A stretch of 64,000 bases of DNA from contig NZ_CP023747.1 in the NCBI RefSeq assembly GCF_008704995.1, forward strand, positions 6,110,001 to 6,174,000. Reading direction: 5' to 3'. How positions within the stretch are numbered: position 1 is the stretch's first letter; every line of letters begins with the position of its first letter. Source of the DNA: Streptomyces nodosus. GTDB lineage: Bacteria > Actinomycetota > Actinomycetes > Streptomycetales > Streptomycetaceae. Positions 1 to 6,999 of this stretch are shown piece after piece. The position numbers and the translations under genes were made by a program. The notes under the pieces were generated by a model that was given only the letters and a program-made list of their open reading frames with translations, did no database searches and was not told the DNA's origin.

Positions 1-2
1 GG

Positions 3-1106
3 GTCAAACGCGGCGGCCTCTACCCGCTGGTGCGCGCCTTCGCCACCGTGGTGGAACGGGACGTGGTGGTCGCCGCGGTGATCGGCGACATGCTCGCCGG
101 ACGCGATGTGATCTATGCGGACCTGGTGGCCTACGACGAGGTCGCCCACCACTCCGGCCCGCACAGCGGTGACGCCGAGCAGGTCCTGCGCCGGCTGGAC
201 CGCTCGCTGGCGCTGCTCGCCCAGGTCGCCGAACACGCCCCGCGCCCCTATCGGATCGTCGTACTGTCCGACCACGGCCAGAGCCCCGGGGAGACCTTCC
301 GCACCCGCTACGGCCTCGGCCTCGCCGATCTGGTGCGGGCCGGCTGCGGGCTGGGTGTGCCGCGCAGGGCTGCGGGGGCCCTGGCCCGGGTCGAGCAGTG
401 GGGGAGCACCCACAGCGGGACCGAGGCACGTGCCGCGGTACGGGTCGCGCTGCGCCGGCCGGTCGAGGAGCACGCCGAGATCGAGGAGCACATCGCGGTC
501 GAGGAGCACTCCGGGACCCGCCGCGCCGCCCGGCGCCGCTCCGAACCGGTCGTGCTCGCCTCCGGCAACCTCGGACTGGTCTCCTTCCCCGATGTGCCGC
601 ACCGGATGACCAAGGAGGAGATCGACCGCCGCCACCCCGCGCTGCTGCCGGCGCTGGCCGGGCATCCCGGCATCGGCTTCGTCCTGGTGCGCAGCCAGGA
701 GCACGACGGGGTGGTGCTGGGGGCGGACGGCGCGCAGGTGCCGCTCGGCCTGCTCGCCGACGGGGACGGGCCGCTGGCCGGTTTCGGCCCGGGCGCCGCC
801 GACGCCATACGCCGTACCCACTCCTTCCCGCACACCGCCGACATCATGGTCAACTCCTGGTACGACCCGGTCGGCGGCGAAGTCCTGGCGTTCGAGGAGC
901 AGATCGGCTCGCACGGCGGACTCGGCGGCGCCCAGGGGCGGCCGTTCCTGCTGTCGCCGGTGGACCTGTCCGCCCCGGACGAGGAAGGAGCCGAACTCGT
1001 CGGCGCCGAGCGGCTGCACCGGGTCTTCCGCCGCTGGCTGGACGAGTGCCGGGGCCACCCGGTGCCGCTGCCCGCGCCGGAGGACGAGCAGGAACGCGCG
1101 GCCTGA
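3..1106 (+). CDS. Alkaline phosphatase / phosphodiesterase family protein, 5'-truncated by the window edge
   Basis: The reading frame is open from base 3, so the N-terminal part lies outside the window. The visible part has the metal-ligand pattern of the type I phosphodiesterase / alkaline phosphatase superfamily: an Asp followed by His-His (LVAYDEVAHHSG) and a later SDHGQ segment. Proteins of this kind in streptomycetes are often large membrane proteins with the phosphatase domain at the C terminus; here only that soluble domain is visible. It has a charged linker rich in Glu and His (about bases 460-520) inserted in the domain. The substrate cannot be told from the sequence. It stands alone, about 100 bases before the next gene. 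Confidence 0.75.
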   Translation, partial: VKRGGLYPLVRAFATVVERDVVVAAVIGDMLAGRDVIYADLVAYDEVAHHSGPHSGDAEQVLRRLDRSLALLAQVAEHAPRPYRIVVLSDHGQSPGETFRTRYGLGLADLVRAGCGLGVPRRAAGALARVEQWGSTHSGTEARAAVRVALRRPVEEHAEIEEHIAVEEHSGTRRAARRRSEPVVLASGNLGLVSFPDVPHRMTKEEIDRRHPALLPALAGHPGIGFVLVRSQEHDGVVLGADGAQVPLGLLADGDGPLAGFGPGAADAIRRTHSFPHTADIMVNSWYDPVGGEVLAFEEQIGSHGGLGGAQGRPFLLSPVDLSAPDEEGAELVGAERLHRVFRRWLDECRGHPVPLPAPEDEQERAA

Positions 1107-1212
1107 CCGGAGCGGGCCGTCAAGGGCGCGGTGCGATGGGTGAGTCGGACCCGGGTGTGATCGGATAGGGGTCACGGACCCCGGCAACGGGACCACATCG
1201 AAAGGAAGAACC

Positions 1213-1638
1213 GTGGCAACCACGCGCACCGCACACACCGTCTGGGAAGGCAACCTGCTCCAGGGCAACGGCGTTGTGACCTTCGACTCCTCCGGCATCG
1301 GAAACCAGCCGGTGTCGTGGCCGTCGCGCGCCGAGCAGGCGAACGGCAGGACCAGCCCGGAGGAGCTGATCGCCGCCGCCCACTCCAGCTGCTTCTCCAT
1401 GGCGCTGTCGCACGGCCTGAGCGGAGCCGGCACCCCTCCCACCAAGCTCGTCACCTCGGCGGACGTCACCTTCCAGCCCGGTGAGGGCATCACCGGCATC
1501 CACCTCACCGTCGAGGGCACCGTTCCCGGCCTCGACGAGGAGGCCTTCACCGCCGCCGCCGAGGACGCCAAGAAGAACTGCCCGGTCAGCCAGGCGCTGT
1601 CCGGCACGACCATCACGCTGACGGCCAAGCTCGCCTGA
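1213..1638 (+). CDS. osmC: OsmC/Ohr-family peroxidase
   Basis: This 141-residue protein matches the OsmC family over its usual length. The family reduces organic hydroperoxides in the cytoplasm with a pair of redox-active cysteines. Both are present, in HSSCFSMAL and KKNCPVSQAL. The GTG start at 1213 follows AAGGAAGAACC. It is monocistronic and ends in a strong intrinsic terminator. Its regulator is not in the window (no OhrR-like gene beside it). The OsmC versus Ohr subgroup is not settled; the N-terminal half reads more like OsmC. Confidence 0.9.
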   Translation: MATTRTAHTVWEGNLLQGNGVVTFDSSGIGNQPVSWPSRAEQANGRTSPEELIAAAHSSCFSMALSHGLSGAGTPPTKLVTSADVTFQPGEGITGIHLTVEGTVPGLDEEAFTAAAEDAKKNCPVSQALSGTTITLTAKLA

Positions 1639-1661
1639 CGCCCGTACCCGCGTACCGCACC

Positions 1662-1703
1662 GGTGCCGCGCCCTCCGTGAAGGGGGCGCGGCACCGCCTT
1701 TTT
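1662..1703 (+). terminator. Intrinsic terminator of the osmC-like gene
   Basis: A 12-bp perfect stem (1662-1673 with 1684-1695) is followed by GCCTTTTT. It lies 24 bases after the osmC-like stop codon. Confidence 0.85.
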
Positions 1704-1749
1704 CACGGGCGGCGCGGGGCCGGAACCCATACGCCGTCGAGCGGGAGGC

Positions 1750-1779
1750 ATTGACAAGAGGCCACTCAAATTTTGTGAT
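1750..1779 (+). promoter_or_regulatory. Possible sigma-70-like promoter overlapping a HAIR-like (HspR) operator
   Basis: TTGACA (1751-1756), a 17-base spacer and TGTGAT (1774-1779) resemble a -35/-10 pair 36 bases upstream of the DnaK paralogue. The same stretch reads ATTGACA-N7-ACTCAAA (1750-1770). The HspR-associated inverted repeat is CTTGAGT-N7-ACTCAAG, so the left half matches 4/7 and the right half 6/7 with the correct spacing. The site is degenerate; HspR control is an inference. Confidence 0.45.
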
Positions 1780-1815
1780 GGACGGTGGCAAGCGCCCTGA
1801 CGGAAGGGGACAGCG

Positions 1816-3693
1816 ATGGCACGCGCGGTCGGGATCGATCTCGGTACGACGAACTCGGTGGTGGCCGTCCTGGAGGGGGGTGAGCCCACCGTCGTCGCCA
1901 ACGCCGAGGGCGCGCGGACCACTCCGTCGGTCGTGGCCTTCGCCAAGAACGGCGAGGTGCTCGTCGGCGAGGTCGCCAAGCGCCAGGCGGTGACGAACGT
2001 CGAGCGCACCGCGCGCTCGGTCAAGCGGCACATGGGCGACGTGAACTGGCGCTTCCCCCCGTCGGGTTCCGTGGACGGCACCCGCTACCGGGCGCAGGAG
2101 CTGTCCGCGCGGGTGCTGCAGAAGCTGAAGCGGGACGCGGAGGCCTATCTGGGGGAGGACGTCACCGACGCGGTGATCACCGTGCCCGCCTACTTCGACG
2201 ACTCCCAGCGGCAGGCCACCAAGGAGGCCGGGGAGATCGCCGGTCTGAACGTCCTGAGGATCGTCAACGAGCCGACGGCCGCGGCGCTCGCCTATGGACT
2301 GGACCGCGGTGAGGAGCAGACGGTTCTCGTCTTCGACCTCGGCGGCGGCACCTTCGACGTCTCCCTGCTGGACATCGGCGACGGGGTGATCGAGGTCAAG
2401 GCCACCAACGGCGACACCCGCCTCGGCGGGGACGACTGGGACCAACGGATCGTCGACCACCTGGTCAAGCGGTTCAAGGGGCAGTACGGCATCGATCTCG
2501 GCGTCGACAAGATGGCGCTGCAACGGCTGCGCGAGGGCGCCGAGAAGGCCAAGGTCGAACTGTCCGGCGCCACCGAGACCACCGTCAATCTGCCCTACAT
2601 CACCGCCTCAGCGGCCGGCCCCCTGCACCTCGAGGAGACACTGACCCGGGCCCAGTTCCAGGAACTGACCGCCGATCTGCTGGACCGCTGCCGCATCCCC
2701 TTCCACCAGGCGGTCAAGGACGCGGGCGCCAAGCTCACGGCGATCGACCGTGTCGTCCTCGTCGGCGGCTCCACCCGGATGCCCGCCGTCACCGATCTGG
2801 TCAGGGAACTCACCGGCAAGGACCCGCACAAGGGCGTCAACCCGGACGAGGTGGTGGCGCTCGGCGCGGCCCTCCAGGCCGGTGTCATCCGCGGTGACGT
2901 CAAGGATGTGCTGCTGCTCGATGTGACCCCGCTGTCCCTGGGCATCGAGACCAAGGGCGGCATCATGACCAGGCTCATCGAACGCAACACGACGATTCCC
3001 ACCCGGCGTTCGGAGATCTTCACCACCGCCGAGGACAACCAGCCCTCGGTCGGCATCCAGGTCTACCAGGGCGAGCGGGAGATCGCGGCGTACAACAAGA
3101 AGCTCGGCGTCTTCGATCTGACCGGGCTGCCGCCCGCGCCGCGCGGGGTGCCGCAGATCGAGGTGGCCTTCGACATCGACGCCGACGGGATCATGCATGT
3201 CTCCGCCAAGGACCTGGGGACGGGCCGGGAGCAGAAGATGACGGTGACCGGTCGTTCGACGCTGCCCGAGGACGAGATCGACCGGATGATGCGGGACGCG
3301 GAGCAGTACGCGGACCAGGACCGGGAACGCCGGGAGGCGGCGGAGGTCCGCAACCAGGCCGAGCAACTCGTCCACCGGAGCGAGAAGTTCCTGCGCGAGA
3401 ACGAGGAACGCGTCCCGGCGGACACCGGGGACGAGGTGAGGGCCGCGACCGCCGAGCTGAAGGCCCTGCTGAAGGAGGAGGCCACCACGGCCGAGCTGCG
3501 GACCGGGATCGAGAAACTGACCGGTGTCAGCCAGCGGATGGGCCAGGCCATGTACGCCCGGGCCCGGGAGACGCCGGCCGGGAGCGCGGCCGGCGGCTCT
3601 CCTTCCGCCGGCGAGGGCTCGGGCGGCGACGACGAGGGGGTCGTGGACGCGGAGATCGTCGACGACGACGGCCCGGGCGGCCGGACGGCCTGA
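1816..3693 (+). CDS. dnaK: DnaK-family Hsp70 chaperone, stand-alone paralogue
   Basis: This 625-residue Hsp70 has the N-terminal GIDLGTTNS phosphate loop, the ATPase motifs DLGGGTFDVSLL and VLVGGSTRMPAV, the interdomain linker LLLDVTPLSLG and a substrate-binding domain. The acidic tail ends in DAEIVDDD, as in actinobacterial DnaK. The ATG at 1816 follows AAGGGGACAGCG. The usual actinobacterial operon is dnaK-grpE-dnaJ-hspR, but none of the partners follows; the next gene is a convergent regulator. It is therefore likely a second DnaK copy rather than the essential one. Differences from canonical DnaK sit mainly around residues 70-85, where FPPSGSVDG replaces the usual sequence, and in the lid. 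Confidence 0.92.
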   Translation: MARAVGIDLGTTNSVVAVLEGGEPTVVANAEGARTTPSVVAFAKNGEVLVGEVAKRQAVTNVERTARSVKRHMGDVNWRFPPSGSVDGTRYRAQELSARVLQKLKRDAEAYLGEDVTDAVITVPAYFDDSQRQATKEAGEIAGLNVLRIVNEPTAAALAYGLDRGEEQTVLVFDLGGGTFDVSLLDIGDGVIEVKATNGDTRLGGDDWDQRIVDHLVKRFKGQYGIDLGVDKMALQRLREGAEKAKVELSGATETTVNLPYITASAAGPLHLEETLTRAQFQELTADLLDRCRIPFHQAVKDAGAKLTAIDRVVLVGGSTRMPAVTDLVRELTGKDPHKGVNPDEVVALGAALQAGVIRGDVKDVLLLDVTPLSLGIETKGGIMTRLIERNTTIPTRRSEIFTTAEDNQPSVGIQVYQGEREIAAYNKKLGVFDLTGLPPAPRGVPQIEVAFDIDADGIMHVSAKDLGTGREQKMTVTGRSTLPEDEIDRMMRDAEQYADQDRERREAAEVRNQAEQLVHRSEKFLRENEERVPADTGDEVRAATAELKALLKEEATTAELRTGIEKLTGVSQRMGQAMYARARETPAGSAAGGSPSAGEGSGGDDEGVVDAEIVDDDGPGGRTA

Positions 3694-3784
3694 CCGCCGG
3701 TGCGGCCCCGGCGTCGTACGGCCCCGGCGCCGTACCGACCCTCCTGAGGGACCGGGCCGGGACACGGCGCCGGATCAGGCCGGA

Positions 3785-4648
3785 TCAGTAGGCGTCGCGG
3801 GTCTCCTCGAGAATCGCCCGGGTGCGCCGGACGGACGCCGCCTTGGCGGACATCAGGTCCAGGACCTCCAGATGCAGGGCCACCTCGGTGCGCGAGTCCA
3901 GATACAGGGCGCCGGTCAGATACTCGCTGTAGACCATGTCGGGCAGCTCCGGCTCCCCGAAGCGGAACAGGACGAACGGCGTGTGCGTCCCCGGGTGCGG
4001 ACCGGCGGCGAACTCGGCGATCTGCACGGTGATGCCGGGGTTCTCGGAGGCCTCGATCAGCCGGTCGAGCTGCTCGCGCATCACCTCGGAGTGGACGCTC
4101 ACCGGGCGGCGCAGCACCGTCTCGTCCATGATCACCCAGAAGTGCGGCGCGTCCGGCCGGGTGAGCAGCTGCTGCCGGGCCAGGCGCAGCGCCACATGCC
4201 GCTCGATGTCCTGGGGCCGGGCCTGCCCCACGGTCCCGGCCTGGAGCACCGCCCGTGCGTAGTCCTCGGTCTGCAGCAGCCCGGGCACGAAGTGCGGCTC
4301 GTAGGAGCGGATGATGCGGGCGGCGCCCTCCAGACTGACATGCAGGCTGAACCAGTCGGGCAGGACATCGTGGTAGTGCTGCCACCAGCCGGGCTGGTTG
4401 GCCTCCTCGGCGAGCCGGACGAAGGCGGTCGTCTCCTCGTCGGACACCCCGTAGGTGGTCAGCAGCATCAGTACATACGGGATCTTCAACGCGACCTCGG
4501 CGGTCTCCATCCGCCGCACGGTGGCCGGAGCGACGCGCAGCGCCCGCGCGGCCTCCTCCCGCCTCAGCCCGGCGGCCTCCCTCAACTCCTGCAACCGCCG
4601 CCCGAGTACGACTTGCCCCACGGTGGGGGCAGCCCGCCGCTCGCTCAC
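3785..4648 (-). CDS. XRE-family regulator with C-terminal DUF5753 domain
   Basis: The protein has 287 residues. An N-terminal helix-turn-helix (LGRRLQELREAAGLRREEAA, then VAPATVRRMET) precedes a DUF5753 region starting around YEPHFVPGLLQTEDYARAVL. Such Streptomyces proteins are DNA-binding regulators often paired with a small DUF397 protein; no partner is seen here. GTG 4648 is chosen because GGGGAGG lies 6 bases ahead of it. An in-frame GTG at 4735 overlaps the stop of the upstream regulator and would add 29 unconserved residues. It is downstream of, and probably co-transcribed with, the next XRE gene. Confidence 0.85.
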   Translation of the reverse strand: MSERRAAPTVGQVVLGRRLQELREAAGLRREEAARALRVAPATVRRMETAEVALKIPYVLMLLTTYGVSDEETTAFVRLAEEANQPGWWQHYHDVLPDWFSLHVSLEGAARIIRSYEPHFVPGLLQTEDYARAVLQAGTVGQARPQDIERHVALRLARQQLLTRPDAPHFWVIMDETVLRRPVSVHSEVMREQLDRLIEASENPGITVQIAEFAAGPHPGTHTPFVLFRFGEPELPDMVYSEYLTGALYLDSRTEVALHLEVLDLMSAKAASVRRTRAILEETRDAY

Positions 4649-4731
4649 GTCACGCCTCCCCTGCGCGCCCGCACATCGCAGCAGTGTGGCACGTCCGGGC
4701 CCGGGACTCACGGGTTCGGTACGAAGTGATG

Positions 4732-5556
4732 TCACCGAGTGTGAAGGTACTTCACCGTCGCCGGGTCCGCGGGAAGGAAGGTCTCGATCGCCAGCTCCGC
4801 GACCGTCACATCCATCGGGGTGTTGAAGGTGGCGATCGACGAGACGAAGGACAGCACCCGGCCGTCGTGCTCGATCAGCAGCGGGAGCGCGAAAGCGGGG
4901 GCGGGCTCGTCCGGCTCGGGTTCCGGGTCACGCTCCGGGACCGGATACCCGGCCACCTCGTCATGGAGCGCCCGCAGCTCCGGTGAGCGCTCCAGGGCGA
5001 TCTGACGGTCCATCTGGGCCAGCAGATGCCCCCGCCATGCGCGCAGATTGCGGATGCGCGGTGCCAGGCCCTCGGGGTGAAGGGTGAGGCGCATCGCGTT
5101 CAGGGGAGGGGCGAGCAGCCGCTCCGGGACGCCCTCCAGGAGCATGGTGATGCCCCGGTTCGCCGCCACCACGTCATAGGTCGCGTCGACCACCAGCGCC
5201 GGATACGGTTCATAGCCTTGGAGCAGCCGCTGTACCCCCGTGCGCAGCGCGTCCATCGACGGGTCGTCCAGCGGCGTCCTCGGATAGCGCGGCGCGTACC
5301 CGGCCGCCAGCAGCAGGGCGTTGCGCTCCCGCACCGGCACCTGAAGATGCTCGGCGAGCCGCAGGATCATCTCCTCGCTGGGCCGTGAGCGGCCCGTCTC
5401 CACGAAGCTGATGTGCCGGGCCGAGGAACCGGCCCGCAGCGCCAGCTCCAGCTGGCTGACCCGCCTGCGCTCCCGCCAGCCGCGCAGCAGCGGGCCGGCA
5501 CCCCGGTCGGAGGGCGCGGACGAGGAGGCGCGGGGGCCGGACGCGACAGAGGTCAT
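4732..5556 (-). CDS. XRE-family regulator with MmyB-like ligand-binding domain
   Basis: The protein has about 274 residues. An HTH at the N terminus (LRGWRERRRVSQLELALRAG, then SARHISFVETGRSRPS) is followed by the MmyB-like region (ALVVDATYDVVAANRGITML). This architecture is common in actinobacteria, where such proteins are predicted to bind small hydrophobic ligands and often regulate a neighbouring oxidoreductase. Here the divergent neighbour is a pterin dehydratase/methyltransferase pair. The start is uncertain: ATG 5556 lacks a clear ribosome site, and GTG 5583 is an in-frame alternative that is no better. Confidence 0.85.
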   Translation of the reverse strand: MTSVASGPRASSSAPSDRGAGPLLRGWRERRRVSQLELALRAGSSARHISFVETGRSRPSEEMILRLAEHLQVPVRERNALLLAAGYAPRYPRTPLDDPSMDALRTGVQRLLQGYEPYPALVVDATYDVVAANRGITMLLEGVPERLLAPPLNAMRLTLHPEGLAPRIRNLRAWRGHLLAQMDRQIALERSPELRALHDEVAGYPVPERDPEPEPDEPAPAFALPLLIEHDGRVLSFVSSIATFNTPMDVTVAELAIETFLPADPATVKYLHTR

Positions 5557-5693
5557 GGGGCGACCGTAGCCGAGCAGCGGCACGCGGACGGCCGGAGCGG
5601 AGGGCGAAAGGGGGACGGCCGTGCGTACGGCGGCGCGGGGAGGGGATGTGACAGGGTGGGGCGAACCCGTGTCGTACCGGAAGGAGCCGGGCC

Positions 5694-5999
5694 ATGGCCG
5701 TCGAACCGCTGTCGCAGAAGGAGATCGAGGACCGGCTCGCGGAGCTGCCCGGCTGGTCGCTGGAGGGTGACCGGATCGCCCGTTCCTACCGGCTCGGCTC
5801 GCACTTCGCGGCCGCCGCGATGGTGCTGCACATCGCCCAGGTGCAGGAGGAGCTGGACCACCACTCGGATCTCACCCTCGGCTACCACAGCGTCTCCCTC
5901 ACCGTGAACACCCACAGCGTGGGCGGTGCGGTCACCGAGCTGGACTTCGCGCTCGCGCACCGGGTGGAGGAGCTGGCGCCCGGGCACGGCGCCCACTGA
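5694..5999 (+). CDS. 4a-hydroxytetrahydrobiopterin dehydratase (pterin carbinolamine dehydratase)
   Basis: This 101-residue protein has the family's length and signature: LPGW near residue 19, then the active-site histidines in ELDHHSDLTLGYHSVSLT and the terminal TELDFALAHRVEELA. It dehydrates 4a-hydroxytetrahydrobiopterin to recycle the cofactor of aromatic amino-acid hydroxylases. AAGGAG precedes ATG 5694. It is 12 bases upstream of a methyltransferase gene and likely co-transcribed with it. No pterin-dependent hydroxylase is visible in the window. Confidence 0.9.
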   Translation: MAVEPLSQKEIEDRLAELPGWSLEGDRIARSYRLGSHFAAAAMVLHIAQVQEELDHHSDLTLGYHSVSLTVNTHSVGGAVTELDFALAHRVEELAPGHGAH

Positions 6000-6011
6000 G
6001 GGGAGCCGGGC

Positions 6012-6752
6012 ATGCTCGACTACGACCGGGAGGCCGAGCGGTACGACGCCCTGCGCGGCGGCGAACCCCGGGCCGCGGCGGCGGCCGAGGCCCTGCTCCG
6101 GCTGATCCCCGAGGACGCCGGCCGACTGCTCGACATGGCCTGCGGCACCGGGATCGTGACCCGGCGGCTCGCGGCAGGACGCCCCGGACTGCGGGTGACC
6201 GGCGTGGATCTGGCGTACGGGATGGCCCGCCGGGCCGCCGGACGGATGCCGGGCGCCGTGCTCCTCGCCGACAGCCGCCGACTGCCGTTCCCGGACGCGA
6301 CGTTCGACGCCGTCACCAGCGTATGGCTGCTCCATCTCCTCGACGGGCCCGAGCAGGTGCGGGCGGTGCTCGGTGAGTGCGCCCGGGTGCTGCGGCCGGG
6401 CGGGGTCTGTGTCACCACCGTCGACAAGGCCGACGCCCATGATGTGGGCAGCGACATCGACCGCGTGGTCGCCGACCGTCCGCGCCGCCCCGCCGCCGAC
6501 GGTACGGAGGCGGTCACCGCGCACGCGGCGGCCTGCGGTCTGCTGCCGGCCGGGCGGGCCCGCTTCCCCGGGGTGGGCCAGGGGCGCACCCCTCGTACCG
6601 TCCTGGCGGACCTGCGGCGCGGCTGGTTCACCACGGTGGCCCCCGACAGCCCGCTCGGGGAGCGGATCGCCGCACGGCTGAGGCGACTGCCCGACCAGGA
6701 CCGCCCGCGCCCCGACCCGGAGTTCACCGTCCGGGCCTACCGCAAGGGCTGA
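6012..6752 (+). CDS. Class I SAM-dependent methyltransferase
   Basis: This 246-residue protein has the Rossmann-fold SAM-binding glycine motif LLDMACGTGIVTRRL (about residues 40-54), the acidic residue of motif II in VTGVDLAYGM, and motif IV near FPDATFDAVTSVWLLHLL. The substrate is unknown; the overall look is of UbiE/COQ5-like small-molecule methyltransferases. GGGGAGCCGGGC lies before ATG 6012. It follows the pterin dehydratase with a 12-base gap. Confidence 0.85.
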   Translation: MLDYDREAERYDALRGGEPRAAAAAEALLRLIPEDAGRLLDMACGTGIVTRRLAAGRPGLRVTGVDLAYGMARRAAGRMPGAVLLADSRRLPFPDATFDAVTSVWLLHLLDGPEQVRAVLGECARVLRPGGVCVTTVDKADAHDVGSDIDRVVADRPRRPAADGTEAVTAHAAACGLLPAGRARFPGVGQGRTPRTVLADLRRGWFTTVAPDSPLGERIAARLRRLPDQDRPRPDPEFTVRAYRKG

Positions 6753-6792
6753 GCGGCCCGTACGGCCCGTGGCGCCCCCCCCCGTGAAGCGG

Positions 6793-6826
6793 GCGGGGAG
6801 TGTGCCGAGCACGGCATACTCCCCGC
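6793..6826. terminator. Bidirectional terminator hairpin between convergent genes
   Basis: A 15-bp stem (6793-6807 with 6812-6826, one G-T pair) and a 4-base loop lie between the convergent methyltransferase and xyloglucanase genes. No T tract follows: the right arm ends in the target duplication of the inserted element described next. Confidence 0.7.
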
Positions 6827-6830
6827 TTAG

Positions 6831-6988
6831 AGGTCGCGCGGATAGGTGGGGTGGAGGAAGGAGCGGGGCCGGGTGCGTGCAGTTGCAAGGCGGAGGATTG
6901 AGGCATGGCGGAGCCATGGTGATTGACGACAACGCCGCAGATGTGCGTGCCCGGCCCCGCGACGCCGCCCCATCTATCCGCGCGACCT
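6831..6988. mobile_element. 158-bp MITE-like element with CTTAG target-site duplication
   Basis: The ends are terminal inverted repeats: AGGTCGCGCGGATAG(G/A)TGGGG begins at 6831, and its complement ends at 6988, with the first 15 bases identical. The imperfect complementarity continues inward (CGGGGCCGGG at both sides) to a central perfect CATGGC-GGA-GCCATG hairpin, so one strand could fold into a single long hairpin. CTTAG directly flanks both ends (6826-6830 and 6989-6993), as expected for a 5-bp target duplication. There is no coding capacity. The mobilising transposase is not in the window. Confidence 0.75.
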
Positions 6989-6999
6989 CTTAGTTCGCC

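Noticed and set aside
6000..6752. Possibility that the methyltransferase belongs to a menaquinone or ubiquinone operon.
   Set aside because: No quinone genes are adjacent and its motifs fit many small-molecule methyltransferases.
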